A stretch of DNA of 64,000 nucleotides from Pseudomonas paracarnis. GTDB taxonomy: Bacteria > Pseudomonadota > Gammaproteobacteria > Pseudomonadales > Pseudomonadaceae. A program made the translations under genes and the position numbers. Positions 50,411 through 60,252 of this stretch are shown here, piece after piece; within the stretch, counting starts at the first letter, position 1, and every line of letters begins with the position of its first letter. Under the pieces are notes generated by a model that worked only from the letters and a program-made list of their open reading frames with translations, was not told the DNA's origin and made no database searches. The stretch covers positions 245,612 to 309,611 of the forward strand of contig NZ_CAJFCN010000008.1 in assembly GCF_904063055.1 (NCBI RefSeq). The letters are read 5' to 3'.

Positions 50411-51463
50411 TCACCCATGCCCCTCCAGCACTTGGTCCAATTCAAGCAACGTGCCTTGCATACGCTGGCGCATACCCGACAACTGCAACATCATCATCGC
50501 CAGCTTTTCGGCCTTCTGGCTGACCTCCAGTCCCTGCTCCTGCAAATAGGTATGGCGCTGCTCAAGTTCACGGCCTTTTTCTTCCAACTGGCTCTGCTGC
50601 TGTTGCAATCGCGCCTGCCACTGTTCAAGCATTTGCTCCTTCTCTAGGACCGCGCATTTTTTTTGCGTCAGTTCCTGGGCGACTTTGGCCAGATTGCTCA
50701 GCGCGCTGTCCATTTCGAGCAAAGAGGTATGGTCCAACTGGGCAGGCGGGTCCAAGGGTTCGGGCTCAGGCTCAGGCTCGGGTGGCGCCAACCGTAGGTT
50801 GTCTGACTCAAAGTGACTGTCATCTTGTTCAACAGGAACAGACGACGCACTGGGCTCAACCTGCTCCTGCGGTATCGCGACCAGCGACCGCGCCGGTTCT
50901 TCAAGGGTGCCTTCATCCATAGGTTGCGGCGCAGTCGTGGCTGAGCGCGGATTTCGCGGCGGCGCAACCATTTGCGACGAGAAGCGAATGGACGGCACGA
51001 TCACTGCGCTGCTTTCGATCGCAGGCAACGCCGGGGCCGACATGCCCAAGGTGATGACCTTCATGACCAAAGCTTTCTTGATGATCACCGAGTGATGATC
51101 CTCTGGCCTGGCAGGCGGCAACCGGCAGCCTTTCAAATCAACGAAATGAAAGGGCACCTGGGGTTCGGCAATCGGCGTTGTCTTCGAGCCGGCTGCCGCT
51201 GCCATCGTCAGGATCTGTTTGAAGACTTGCATGGCTAATTGCAGGTCCTCTTTGGAGTCAACGCCTCCCAGGAAATACCGGTCAATCTTTTTACGCAGTG
51301 CCGCGATATAGACCCTGGAGTGGCCGGGTTCTGCCTCCTCATCCAGGCTATACACCAGAAAGTTGGACGCCGTTTGCGTCACAGCAAACCCGCACAACAA
51401 GGCGCCGTTAACGGGCGTCCCTTCATCGTTGCGCTCAAGAACAAGAGTACGTAGAAGCATCAT
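50411..51463 (-). CDS. Unrecognised Pro/Glu-rich coiled-coil protein, divergent from Gld-like ABC operon
   Basis: 350 residues, no signal or membrane segment. N-terminal ~130 residues look globular (LVLERNDEGTPVNGALLCGF, FLVYSLDEEAEPGHSRVYI, KEDLQLAMQVFKQIL); residues ~150-245 are disordered and rich in Pro/Glu, with an EPEPEPEPL run; ~250-345 is a continuous Gln/Glu coiled coil (EKEQMLEQWQARLQQQQSQL). I do not recognise the family. Starts at ATG 51463 (second ATG at 51460) and faces the ABC operon across 240 AT-rich bases, so a shared promoter region is likely. Confidence 0.8.
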   Translation of the reverse strand: MMLLRTLVLERNDEGTPVNGALLCGFAVTQTASNFLVYSLDEEAEPGHSRVYIAALRKKIDRYFLGGVDSKEDLQLAMQVFKQILTMAAAAGSKTTPIAEPQVPFHFVDLKGCRLPPARPEDHHSVIIKKALVMKVITLGMSAPALPAIESSAVIVPSIRFSSQMVAPPRNPRSATTAPQPMDEGTLEEPARSLVAIPQEQVEPSASSVPVEQDDSHFESDNLRLAPPEPEPEPEPLDPPAQLDHTSLLEMDSALSNLAKVAQELTQKKCAVLEKEQMLEQWQARLQQQQSQLEEKGRELEQRHTYLQEQGLEVSQKAEKLAMMMLQLSGMRQRMQGTLLELDQVLEGHG

Positions 51464-51703
51464 GGCAATCTGGCCTCGTTACAAAGGAGAAAACTTTATA
51501 TAAACATCAGATAAACATCTGGACATTAATAAGTATTCAAAACAAAACAATTGTTTCAGCGGATTATCGGGCCGAACGTAGGATTCTTCTTATTAATCAC
51601 ACTTCGCGTTCCCAAGTCTTCATATTGAACGTACCCTTTTTAAAGCACTTTTCCATACCGCCGGCCTCTCTCACACGCCCTGCAAAACTTATTCGGTAAA
51701 ACC
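51464..51703. promoter_or_regulatory. AT-rich divergent promoter region of the Gld-like locus
   Basis: 240 bases much richer in A+T than the flanks. It contains the palindrome AACAATTGTT near 51550 and the pair ACATCAGATAAACATCTGG. Promoters for both divergent units should be here; none is strong enough to mark exactly. Confidence 0.45.
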
Positions 51704-52630
51704 ATGATCGAGATAAGCAACCTCACAAAACACCTGGGCAAAACACGCGTAATCAGCAACTTGTCCTTCTGTGCCCAGCGCCAGGAGTGTGTGGGCTTGC
51801 TGGGAGAGAGTGGGGCGGGAAAAACAACACTGTTGAGCCTGATCGCCGGGACGATCAAGCCGACGGCCGGGCACATCAGTATTCAAGGCTTCAATACCCA
51901 TACCCACTCAATTCAAGCCAAAAAGGTCATTGGCTATCAGCTCCAAAACGGCCTCGACCATCACACGATGCCCGTCAAAAACATGCTCAATTTCATTGCC
52001 GCCATTCGCGGCTTGAGCGGGATGGAAAAACGCAGCCAGGTGGCGCAGGTAGCCGCACGACTGGAACTGCTGCCCGTGCTCGACTGCCCCATCAACGTCC
52101 TTTCCCTTGGTTTGAAGCGCAGAGTGGCAATGGCCCAGGCGCTCCTGCATTCCCCAAGCCTGCTGCTGCTGGACGAACCCACAGAAGGGCTCTGCCCTGA
52201 TCAACGCCTCAAGTTCCGGGCACTCATCCAGTCCCTGAGCGAGGAAATGACCATCATCATCGCCTCCCGCCATTACCAGGATCTGGCGGACATCTGCACC
52301 CGTGCCTTGGTTATCGCCGGTGGTCGCCTGGTGGGCGATGCCTCGCTGTCCGACTTACAGCGCAGCTCCCGGCACTTCCAGGCCGTCACCCTCGCGGCAG
52401 ACGCCCCGCTGGATTTGCTCGCGTTGGCCGTATTGCCCGGCGTCGCAGGCATCGAAGAAGACCGGCATGCGCCCGGCAAGGTTACGGTACTGGCCATGCC
52501 CGGGCATTCCATCTTTCCCTCGATCAACGCGCTTATCACCCATCGCGGCTGGAACATCACCTCAATGAATCTGGAGCCGGGTCGCCTGAACGATGTCGTT
52601 CACCATCTGAGCCAAGAGGTAACACCTTGA
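51704..52630 (+). CDS. ABC transporter ATP-binding protein (GldA/NosF-like)
   Basis: 308-residue ATPase. Walker A GESGAGKTT, Walker B LLLLDEPTEGL; the signature reads VLSLGLKRRV in place of LSGGQ, as divergent ABC-2-type exporters often show, and the usual His switch is in IASRHYQDL. The C-terminal ~100 residues form an extra domain as in GldA/NosF. Start at ATG 51704. Overlaps the permease start by 4 bases. Confidence 0.87.
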   Translation: MIEISNLTKHLGKTRVISNLSFCAQRQECVGLLGESGAGKTTLLSLIAGTIKPTAGHISIQGFNTHTHSIQAKKVIGYQLQNGLDHHTMPVKNMLNFIAAIRGLSGMEKRSQVAQVAARLELLPVLDCPINVLSLGLKRRVAMAQALLHSPSLLLLDEPTEGLCPDQRLKFRALIQSLSEEMTIIIASRHYQDLADICTRALVIAGGRLVGDASLSDLQRSSRHFQAVTLAADAPLDLLALAVLPGVAGIEEDRHAPGKVTVLAMPGHSIFPSINALITHRGWNITSMNLEPGRLNDVVHHLSQEVTP

Positions 52631-53352
52631 GACTGCTACCTGTCATTTTCAAACGACAACTCGTCAGCTATGCCTGCGCCCCCAGCGCTTACCTGAGCGT
52701 GGCGGTTTTTCTCGCACTGTGCGCAGCGCTGGGACTGCATTCCAACCAATGGATGGAGCGAAACAGCAGTGATTTGCAGGCTTTTTTTGAACTGCACCCC
52801 TGGCTTTATCTCCTGCTGGTCCCCCTTTTATCGACGCAGTTGTGGTCGGATGAATCCAACGCCAGCTTTTACAACACCCTGAATGCCTTGCCTGTCACCT
52901 CGATGGAACGGGTGATCGGAAAATTCATCGCGGCATGGACTGTCTGTGGCATTGCGCTGATGCTTAACTTCCCGCTGGTGATTGCCGTGAATTATCTGGG
53001 CACACCTGACAATAGCGTTATCGCCTCACAATTCCTGGCCAGTTGGTTACTGGCGGGAAGTTATCTTTCGGTAGGTTGTTTCATCTGTGTACTTGCGAAC
53101 CAACGCCTGCTGATTTTCTTTTTCACGCTCGGCTTGTTGCTGACCGCCAGTGGGCTTTCGTCAGTACTGGATGCACTTGAACAACAAGCACCGATATGGA
53201 TCATCGACAGTTTGATGTCCCTGGATCCCGTTGCCCGCTTCAGCGCGATGGATAACGGCAAGCTCACACTGCAGGACAGCCTGTACTTTATCAGCATGAT
53301 CGTTGCTTTTCTGTTTGCGACCACCCTCACACTCAATTATAAAAACAGCTGA
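52627..53352 (+). CDS. ABC-2-type permease (GldF-like)
   Basis: 241 residues with about six membrane segments. The N-terminus (LPVIFKRQLVSYACAPSAYL) and the segment WSDESNASFYNTLNALPVT are like GldF/NosY permeases. Start is TTG 52627 overlapping the ATPase stop (TTGA), so translation is coupled. Seventeen bases separate it from the next gene. Confidence 0.85.
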   Translation: MRLLPVIFKRQLVSYACAPSAYLSVAVFLALCAALGLHSNQWMERNSSDLQAFFELHPWLYLLLVPLLSTQLWSDESNASFYNTLNALPVTSMERVIGKFIAAWTVCGIALMLNFPLVIAVNYLGTPDNSVIASQFLASWLLAGSYLSVGCFICVLANQRLLIFFFTLGLLLTASGLSSVLDALEQQAPIWIIDSLMSLDPVARFSAMDNGKLTLQDSLYFISMIVAFLFATTLTLNYKNS

Positions 53353-53369
53353 GAAAAGGAAGACCACTG

Positions 53370-55109
53370 ATGGGATCTGCTTTTCGTGCGGGTATGACAC
53401 TTCTCGTCATATCACTGCTGTTTCTGGCATTCAATCTAGTCTGGGCACCCAAACTGCCCACTGTTCGCTGGGACTTTTCCGAAGAAAAAATCCACACCTT
53501 ATCGCCCGCGGCGCAGCAACTGCTACTGTCACTTGAAAGCCCACTGGATCTGTATTACTTCAATACCCTCAATGCGCCGCAAAAAAGCCAGGCATTAGAA
53601 CGTTATGGTCGGCGCGTGGAAGACGTGCTCAAGGCGTTCGAAAAAGCGGCAAACGGCCTGATCAACTTACATATCATTAACCCCGCTCCCTTTTCTGAAG
53701 ATGCCTACAAAGCCCGCTTGTTTGGGCTTGATGACACACAAGGATTCCTTGGCCTTATCGGCACCCGTACTGGCCAGGGCGCCCAACGCATCGAAGCGTT
53801 CCGGCCTGAGCACGAGTCATTACTTGAATATGAGATCAGCCACCTGATCTATAAGTTGGGGCAGCCTGAGCGTGCCACTATCGGCCTGCTGTCGGGACTG
53901 GCGTTAGACAAATCGGCCAGCGAGTTGCTGGGGTTGATCCGCGAGCAATTCAACGTGGTGGAACTGGCTGCGAACATCGCCCAGGTTCCGTCATCCATCG
54001 CGACATTGATAGTCGTACAGCCGCACGCTTTACCTGAACGAGCCCTATATGCCATTGAGCAATCGGTATTGAAAGGCACCCAGTTGATGATGTTCCTCGA
54101 CCCCGTGAGCGAGATGGGCGCTGACGCCGTGCCAGCGAACGCCAGAATGGAGGGGCTGCTGAACGCGTGGGGCATCCAAATGCCCGCGGATAAGCTGTTG
54201 GTGGATAATCTCTATGCCTCATCAGCCACGCCCGGCCCGGGAATGCCCCGGGTACTGCACCCGGCCAGGCTACACCTTCCATCACAGGCGATGACTCCAA
54301 CGGATGTCAGCGCCTGGGGGCTGGACGCCGTGATGGTCTCAAGCAGCGGCGCGCTTTCCCTGGCCCCCAAGAGCCGTTCACTGTTGACCCCGCTTCTGTT
54401 GAGCTCACGGCAATCGGCCCTGCTGGACGCGAAACGCTTTGGCTCGGCGACGACATTTGACTCACTGATCGATGAAACGGCGACTTCAGGGCAGCGCCAT
54501 GTGATCGCTGCGCGCGTTGAGGGGCCCGCTTACTCAGCGTTTCCCGACGGCCTCAAGGGCCAGCCGCCCGGGCTGCAAAAAGCAGAACTGATCCAGATGG
54601 TGGTCGTGGCCGACACCGACTTGCTCGCGGACACAGTCAGCCATGCACGCAACGGCAACGCGCAGTTTGTATTGAACACATTGGATAACCTGGCGGCGCC
54701 CGAAGCACTCCAGCGCATTCGATCCCGTGTCATGCGCCAACCGTTGCACAGGCTGGAACACATGCGCGACGAAGCCGCACAGGCTTATCGGAAAAATTCG
54801 CTTGAGCTCCAGCGACGACTTGAGCAGACAGAGCAAGCATGGCGCGAGTTGAACCCAGCGCACACGCGGCTTATCACCCAGGCGGTAGATACCAATACGC
54901 AGTTGCAGGTACTCAACAAGGAGCGCCTGCAGTTGCCCATCGAGTTGCATACACTCAAGGCGCAGGCCTATGCCCCGGTGCAGCGTTTCGAGCGACAGCT
55001 CAAAGGGCTGATGGTCGTGCCTCTACCGCTACTGCTGTGCCTGATTGCCGGGTTACTGTTCCTGTACCAGCGCAAGCGTCGACTCCTCGCACTGGCAACC
55101 TTTCACTAG
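53370..55109 (+). CDS. GldG-like ABC auxiliary protein
   Basis: 579 residues. An N-terminal membrane anchor (about 8-28), then the ABC_transp_aux-type extracytoplasmic domain (KIHTLSPAAQQLLLSLESPLDLYYF, ATIGLLSGLALD, GTQLMMFLDPVSEMG), a coiled coil (about 445-530) and a C-terminal membrane segment (VVPLPLLLCLIAGLLFLYQ) with a basic tail. Same order GldA-GldF-GldG as in gliding Bacteroidetes, but Pseudomonas does not glide, so the role is unknown. Confidence 0.85.
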   Translation: MGSAFRAGMTLLVISLLFLAFNLVWAPKLPTVRWDFSEEKIHTLSPAAQQLLLSLESPLDLYYFNTLNAPQKSQALERYGRRVEDVLKAFEKAANGLINLHIINPAPFSEDAYKARLFGLDDTQGFLGLIGTRTGQGAQRIEAFRPEHESLLEYEISHLIYKLGQPERATIGLLSGLALDKSASELLGLIREQFNVVELAANIAQVPSSIATLIVVQPHALPERALYAIEQSVLKGTQLMMFLDPVSEMGADAVPANARMEGLLNAWGIQMPADKLLVDNLYASSATPGPGMPRVLHPARLHLPSQAMTPTDVSAWGLDAVMVSSSGALSLAPKSRSLLTPLLLSSRQSALLDAKRFGSATTFDSLIDETATSGQRHVIAARVEGPAYSAFPDGLKGQPPGLQKAELIQMVVVADTDLLADTVSHARNGNAQFVLNTLDNLAAPEALQRIRSRVMRQPLHRLEHMRDEAAQAYRKNSLELQRRLEQTEQAWRELNPAHTRLITQAVDTNTQLQVLNKERLQLPIELHTLKAQAYAPVQRFERQLKGLMVVPLPLLLCLIAGLLFLYQRKRRLLALATFH

Positions 55110-55113
55110 TCGC

Positions 55114-55422
55114 TCAGCGACGGGCAATCAGCCCTTGCCGGGCAATGCGCGTCAGTTGGTGGATCACCTCATGGGCGTTGCTGGCACTCGGTGCCTGAAT
55201 CACTGCAAGGTCGAAACTGTCGCTGGCAAAACGGGCCAGGGAATCGCCGTCTTCCACAAACTGGATCAGGAACGCCGAAGGCCGACCGGAACGGCGTGGC
55301 CAGCCGTCCAGATAACGCAGCAGTGTCGGCTGGTGCTTACCGCCCAGGAGGATTTTCGGATTGCGTTGAGTCAGGTCCGCGGTGATCGGGGCCAGGCGTA
55401 TGAGGGGGCGTAGTGCATTCAT
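55114..55422 (-). CDS. Uncharacterised small protein
   Basis: 102 residues starting at ATG 55422 (MNALRPLIRLAPITADL). KILLGGKHQPTLLRYLDGWPRR and DSFDLAVIQAPSASNAHEV suggest an alpha/beta fold, possibly a methyltransferase remnant; not recognised further. Convergent with the GldG-like gene, 4 bases apart. The open frame upstream of 55422 lacks coding character. Confidence 0.65.
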   Translation of the reverse strand: MNALRPLIRLAPITADLTQRNPKILLGGKHQPTLLRYLDGWPRRSGRPSAFLIQFVEDGDSLARFASDSFDLAVIQAPSASNAHEVIHQLTRIARQGLIARR

Positions 55423-55639
55423 CGTGTCGTGTCTCTGCCTCAAAAGTCTGCGGGCAGGTGAGAGGCAACACCGAACCAGCGCTTTAGCGGTATTTCGAGG
55501 AACGCCCTGCGTGAGCAAGCGTACTTCTGTCGGGCTGCATTGAGACCCAGTGGCGCCCCGCAATTAGCTGTTTAAATCGGCGCATGAGCAGCATCCTAGA
55601 GAAGCCTGTGGGGCAGTGTCAAGAATCCCGGGCAACGAA

Positions 55640-55665
55640 AAGGCCCGCATCAGCGGGCCTTTTTG
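55640..55665. terminator. Rho-independent terminator next to doxX-like gene
   Basis: AAGGCCCGC pairs with GCGGGCCTT around ATCA; T-run on one side, A-run on the other. It probably ends the DoxX-family gene on the minus strand. Confidence 0.85.
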
Positions 55666-55682
55666 TGCAGCTTGCTAAACGA

Positions 55683-56117
55683 TCAGTGAGTGATCGCGCG
55701 GTCGACAGACAATTTGCCCGCACCTTCCAACAACACCGCCAACGCGCCACCGAGCAACGCCAGTGCGAACTCATAACCGTTGTTGGCCATGAACAGCCCG
55801 TTGTGGATGTGTACAGAGAAAATCGCCACCAGTGTCAGGAAGGTCAGGCCCAATGCAGCAGGGCGAACCAGCAAACCGATGATCAGGGCCAGGCCGGCGA
55901 AGAACTCGGTACCGCCCGACAGCAGCGCCATCAGCGTGCCCGGCGCCAGGCCGATGCTTTCCATCCATTGTGCGGTGCCCGCCAGGCCACCACCGCCAAA
56001 CCAGCCGAAGAGCTTTTGCGAACCGTGGGCAGCGAAGATGATGCCGACGAAGATACGCAGAATAGTCAGGCCATAACCGGCGCGAGTGGACAGTACACGG
56101 GTAATCATTGGGCTCAT
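55683..56117 (-). CDS. DoxX-family membrane protein
   Basis: 144 residues with four membrane segments. LRIFVGIIFAAHGSQKLFGWFGG is the DoxX hallmark. Start at ATG 56117 (MSPMITRVLS). Family members are linked to redox or quinone functions; specific role unknown. Confidence 0.87.
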   Translation of the reverse strand: MSPMITRVLSTRAGYGLTILRIFVGIIFAAHGSQKLFGWFGGGGLAGTAQWMESIGLAPGTLMALLSGGTEFFAGLALIIGLLVRPAALGLTFLTLVAIFSVHIHNGLFMANNGYEFALALLGGALAVLLEGAGKLSVDRAITH

Positions 56118-56221
56118 GGGGGTAAATCCTTTTCCAGGTAGGGGTTGGTTGGCCGCTATATTAATCAGTTTAAGCAATGATAAAAGCCGAAATATTGCCT
56201 AATTCACATCTAAAAAATCGA

Positions 56222-57643
56222 TTATTCACGCGATGCAACTTTAGCCGCAGGCGGCTCCAGAGACTCGCGCTCCCGATCGAACGCCAAATAATACTTGTTG
56301 ACGCTATTAACATAGCTGACGCCGCCCATCCCTACCTGCTCCATGGCAATGCGTTCAACCTGGAAGAACCACTGATTGGGGTTAAGCCCACGGCGCTTGG
56401 CCTCGGTGCGCATACCTTGCACCCGCTCCGGCCCCATGTTGTACGCCGCCAGCATAAAGGCCATGCGCTCGCGCTCATTGAGCTTGGGGCTGGAGAAAAA
56501 CTTGCGCCGGATCATCGCCAGGTAACGCGCCCCCGCCTGCACATTACTGTCGAGCGACTCGATATTGTTGACCCCCACCCGCTGCGCCGCCGACGGCGTG
56601 ATCTGCATCAGGCCGGTAGGGCCTCCACTATTGCGTGCGCCTGGGTCCAGGGAAGACTCCTTGAACGCCAACGCCGCCAGATTCAGCCAGTCCATACCTT
56701 GCTCACGCGCATGTTTTTGCAAAACCGGGCGCAGTTTTTCCAGGCGCTGGCGGTCAGCCCGCGCCAATGGGTTACGGACCTGGTAGAGGCGTCGATAGAT
56801 ACGCTGGAAGGCCACATCCTGGTCGGAAGGCGTGTGATAGGTCTTGAGAAACCGATCGATGCTGGCACGCAGCATCGACGCGTCCTGACGCACAAACCAG
56901 AACTCGTCGCCTGGCTCGCTGATGACGACCTGCTTGTCAAAGCGCAACTTGGGCAGGATTTTCGACCAGCGTTGAGCAATCGGTTTTTCCACGATCGTCA
57001 GGTGAAAAATCCCGGCCTGCACCATCTCCAGGACATCTTCCACCGCCAGGCTCGGGTCAACCCATTCCACTTTCACTGGTGGGCGCTTGTGCAGGGCCAG
57101 CTTTTGATTGACCTGACTGATAGCGTCCACCGCCGCACTACCGGTGGTCAGCGTCACCGTGCGACCCGACAGTTGCTCCAGTTTGGTATACCGTCGTTCA
57201 CCCTTGACGCCCACCAGCCACAACGGCACATCGCTGACAATCGGGGCGCTGGCGCTGACCTTGTGCACGCCTTTCACGTCCAGCAACTCACCGGGCGCCA
57301 CCAGGTCACCTTCACCACGGGCCAGCGCACCGAGTAACTGGTCCTTGGCCTTGGGGATGATCTTGAGGTTGATGGCCTGCCCATCACGGGCATGGCCGTT
57401 GAGGTACTGCTCGAAGGCGCGTAACCGATGGTATTCGACACCGATGGCCTGGCCCTGCACTTCACCGGAACTGTTGCGGCTCTGGTTGACCAAGACGCGC
57501 AGGGTGCGGCTGGAGCGAATTTGCGCCAGGTCGCGGACCTTGCCGGGCTTGGCCACTTGCAGCGGCCCATCCAGACGTGCGACCGCCGCCATGGGCAGCA
57601 ATAACGCCAGGCACAACATAAGCAACGCCGAGGGTCGGATCAT
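56222..57643 (-). CDS. mltF: MltF-type membrane-bound lytic transglycosylase
   Basis: 473 residues. Signal peptide (1-22), an ABC-type solute-binding regulatory domain (about 45-285, TLRVLVNQSRNSSGEV), then an SLT domain (about 310-440) with the catalytic glutamate in ALAFKESSLDPGARN and GPTGLMQI, AAYNMGPERV. Cleaves glycan strands to 1,6-anhydro ends. No lipobox cysteine is clear, so it may be periplasmic. Position next to tatD and a chemoreceptor resembles P. aeruginosa MltF2. Confidence 0.9.
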   Translation of the reverse strand: MIRPSALLMLCLALLLPMAAVARLDGPLQVAKPGKVRDLAQIRSSRTLRVLVNQSRNSSGEVQGQAIGVEYHRLRAFEQYLNGHARDGQAINLKIIPKAKDQLLGALARGEGDLVAPGELLDVKGVHKVSASAPIVSDVPLWLVGVKGERRYTKLEQLSGRTVTLTTGSAAVDAISQVNQKLALHKRPPVKVEWVDPSLAVEDVLEMVQAGIFHLTIVEKPIAQRWSKILPKLRFDKQVVISEPGDEFWFVRQDASMLRASIDRFLKTYHTPSDQDVAFQRIYRRLYQVRNPLARADRQRLEKLRPVLQKHAREQGMDWLNLAALAFKESSLDPGARNSGGPTGLMQITPSAAQRVGVNNIESLDSNVQAGARYLAMIRRKFFSSPKLNERERMAFMLAAYNMGPERVQGMRTEAKRRGLNPNQWFFQVERIAMEQVGMGGVSYVNSVNKYYLAFDRERESLEPPAAKVASRE

Positions 57644-57879
57644 CCGCTCTCCGGAAAGAAAACTGGCCAGCGCCTGTGCGAATTACGCAGTGCTGGGGGT
57701 CAGAAACAGAGCGCTTTATGCGCTGGCAAGGCGTGCAACGGCGCCAAGGTGGCAGGCAATCGGCCCACCACAATGTCGCTTGCGACGTTCAAAGACAGCG
57801 TTAACGCATTGTAGTTCTTGGTTTTTCTTATCAATCTACAGCTCTGATATGCTTTCCGGCCGCAGGCGGAGATAGCACC

Positions 57880-58686
57880 ATGCAACTCATTGATATTGGC
57901 GTCAACCTGACCAACCCCAGTTTCGACGAGAGGCACACGGCCGTTCTCGAACGCGCCTACGCCGCTGGCGTGCAGCAATTGGTACTCACCGGCACCAGCG
58001 TCGAGGGCAGCGAACAGGCCCTGCAACTGTGTGTAAAACTCGACGAAAGCAGCCAGCGCCTGTTCAGCACCGCCGGCATTCACCCCCACTCTGCCAGCGA
58101 CTGGAACAGCGACAGCGTCCAACGTCTGCGTGGCTTGCTGGGCGACAGCCGAGTGCGCGCCGTGGGTGAATGCGGGCTGGATTTCAACCGGGACTTCTCC
58201 CCTCGCCCCCAGCAGGAAAAAGTCCTCGAAGAACACCTCGCCCTGGCCGTCGAACTGCAACTGCCGGTGTTTCTCCATGAGCGCGATGCCAACCAGCGTC
58301 TGCTGGAGATCCTCAAGGACTACCGCGACCACCTGCCAGCCGCCGTGGTGCACTGCTTCACTGGCGAACAGGCAGCGCTGTTCAGCTACCTGGACCTGGA
58401 TTTACACATTGGCATCACGGGTTGGATCTGCGACGAACGCCGTGGCACCCACCTGCATTCACTGGTCAGGGACATTCCCCGAGGCCGTCTGATGCTGGAA
58501 AGCGATGCGCCCTACCTGCTACCACGCACCCTGCGCCCCAAGCCGAAAAATGGTCGCAATGAGCCGGCGTACCTGCCCGAAGTACTGCGCGAAGTGGCCT
58601 TGCACCGTAACGAAACGATGGAAGATCTGGCGTTGCACAGCACCGCCTGCGCCCGCCGCTTTTTCGGCTTGCCTGCCATCGATTGA
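57880..58686 (+). CDS. tatD: TatD-family metal-dependent hydrolase
   Basis: 268-residue TIM-barrel nuclease. MQLIDIGVNLTNPSFDE, TAGIHPHSASDW, VGECGLDFNRDFSP, LPVFLHERDA, VVHCFTG and ESDAPYL carry the metal ligands. E. coli TatD is a 3'-5' exonuclease acting in DNA repair, not in Tat transport. Start at ATG 57880 with GGCGGAGA before it. Confidence 0.92.
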   Translation: MQLIDIGVNLTNPSFDERHTAVLERAYAAGVQQLVLTGTSVEGSEQALQLCVKLDESSQRLFSTAGIHPHSASDWNSDSVQRLRGLLGDSRVRAVGECGLDFNRDFSPRPQQEKVLEEHLALAVELQLPVFLHERDANQRLLEILKDYRDHLPAAVVHCFTGEQAALFSYLDLDLHIGITGWICDERRGTHLHSLVRDIPRGRLMLESDAPYLLPRTLRPKPKNGRNEPAYLPEVLREVALHRNETMEDLALHSTACARRFFGLPAID

Positions 58687-58782
58687 TGCGGCGCATTGAC
58701 CCATGTCAAAAGCGCTTTTCTGAATAGCGGCACAATAATGGCACCTTGCCAATACTGTTTCCGCTATCAGAGAAAACCTTCC

Positions 58783-60252
58783 ATGGGTGCCTGGCTTAGC
58801 AATATCTCGCTCAAATACAAATTCTGGGCCGTCAACGCGGTCGCCTTCATCACCACCCTGCTGCTGGTGCTGTACGCGGTACAGCTTGAACAACAGGCGC
58901 GCAGCCAGGCGTCGCAAGCATCGGCCCAGGCCCAAGGACGCTTGCTCAGCGCCTGGCCAGCCGACAGAACCTTGCCCACGGGTGAGCACTGGCTCGCATT
59001 TTCCAAAGGCCAGCCCCCTGAGGATCTACCCACCCTGAGCACTGCCAACGGCTGGACTGAACTCAACCCCATGCCGTTGTTCGGTGAAAACCCGCTGATC
59101 GGCGCCGAGGTGATCAGCCGGGCCGACGGCCAGCAGGTCGCAGTCCTGGCCTACGCGCCGAGCCTGAGCCAAGTGTTCAGTGAACGCTTCACCCACTACG
59201 CCGTCGCCGTGGCAGTGCTGATGCTGGCCATGCTCGGTGCCTCGCAGTTGTTGATCCGCTTCCTGCTCAGCCAACTCAACACCCTCAAGGATGTGATGCT
59301 GCACGTCGAAAAAACCGGCGACCTGTCGGCGCGGGTGCCGTTGGCCTGCAAGGATGAAGTCGGCCAGATGGCCAGCGCCTTCAACGCCATGCAAGCCGGC
59401 TACCAGCGCGTGGTCAATACCGTGGCACGCACCGCCCGGCAACTGGACGACGGCGCCGCACGCCTGGCCAGTAGCATGAACGAGGTGCAACACGGCATGC
59501 TGGGCCAGCAAAGCGAAACCGACCAGGCTGCCACTGCCATCAACGAAATGACCGCCACCGTCTACCACATCGCCCAGCACGCGGGCGCCACCCGTGACTT
59601 GTCCCAGTCCGCCGACACTCTCGCCGGCAGCGGCCAGGCAGTGGTCACCCGGGTACAGCGCTCGATCGCCGGGCTGTCCAGCGGCGTACAGCAGACCGCC
59701 GAAATGATCCAGAAACTGGCCGAAGACAGCCAGAAAATCAACGGTGTGGTCAGTGTGATCCACAGCATCGCCGAACAGACCAACCTGCTCGCCCTCAACG
59801 CCGCCATCGAAGCCGCCCGCGCCGGGGAAATGGGCCGCGGTTTCGCGGTGGTCGCCGACGAAGTGCGCAACCTGGCCAAGCGCGTGCAAAGCTCCACCGA
59901 CGAAATCACCCGCATGGTCTCGGCGCTGCAAGCCGGCACCCGCGACGCGGTGGACTTCATGCAGGAAAGCTCATTCAAGGCAGATGACTGCGTACAACAG
60001 GCCCAGGAAGCCGGCATCGCGCTGGCTGAAATTACCGGCGCTGTGGCACAGATGCGCGAAAGCAACACCCAGATCGCCGTGGCCGCCGAGCAACAAAGCC
60101 ATGTCGCCGAAGAAATGAACCGCGCCGTGGTGAGCATTCGCGATGTGACCGAAAACACCGTGCATCAGACCGTGGCGTCGGCCACCACCAGCAATGAACT
60201 GGCGACGTTGGCCGGGGAGTTGAGCAAGGCGATTGGGCAGTTGAAGTTGTAA
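58783..60252 (+). CDS. Methyl-accepting chemotaxis protein
   Basis: 489-residue inner-membrane chemoreceptor. First segment about 14-34, a periplasmic sensor of about 100 residues, second segment about 140-165, HAMP about 166-220, then a signalling domain with the tip IHSIAEQTNLLALNAAIEAARAGEMGRGFAVVADEVR (cited in part: EQTNLLALNAAIEAA). Start at ATG 58783 (MGAWLSNISLKYKFW); the frame upstream is not family sequence. No CheB/CheR pentapeptide is visible. Ligand unknown. Confidence 0.92.
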   Translation: MGAWLSNISLKYKFWAVNAVAFITTLLLVLYAVQLEQQARSQASQASAQAQGRLLSAWPADRTLPTGEHWLAFSKGQPPEDLPTLSTANGWTELNPMPLFGENPLIGAEVISRADGQQVAVLAYAPSLSQVFSERFTHYAVAVAVLMLAMLGASQLLIRFLLSQLNTLKDVMLHVEKTGDLSARVPLACKDEVGQMASAFNAMQAGYQRVVNTVARTARQLDDGAARLASSMNEVQHGMLGQQSETDQAATAINEMTATVYHIAQHAGATRDLSQSADTLAGSGQAVVTRVQRSIAGLSSGVQQTAEMIQKLAEDSQKINGVVSVIHSIAEQTNLLALNAAIEAARAGEMGRGFAVVADEVRNLAKRVQSSTDEITRMVSALQAGTRDAVDFMQESSFKADDCVQQAQEAGIALAEITGAVAQMRESNTQIAVAAEQQSHVAEEMNRAVVSIRDVTENTVHQTVASATTSNELATLAGELSKAIGQLKL

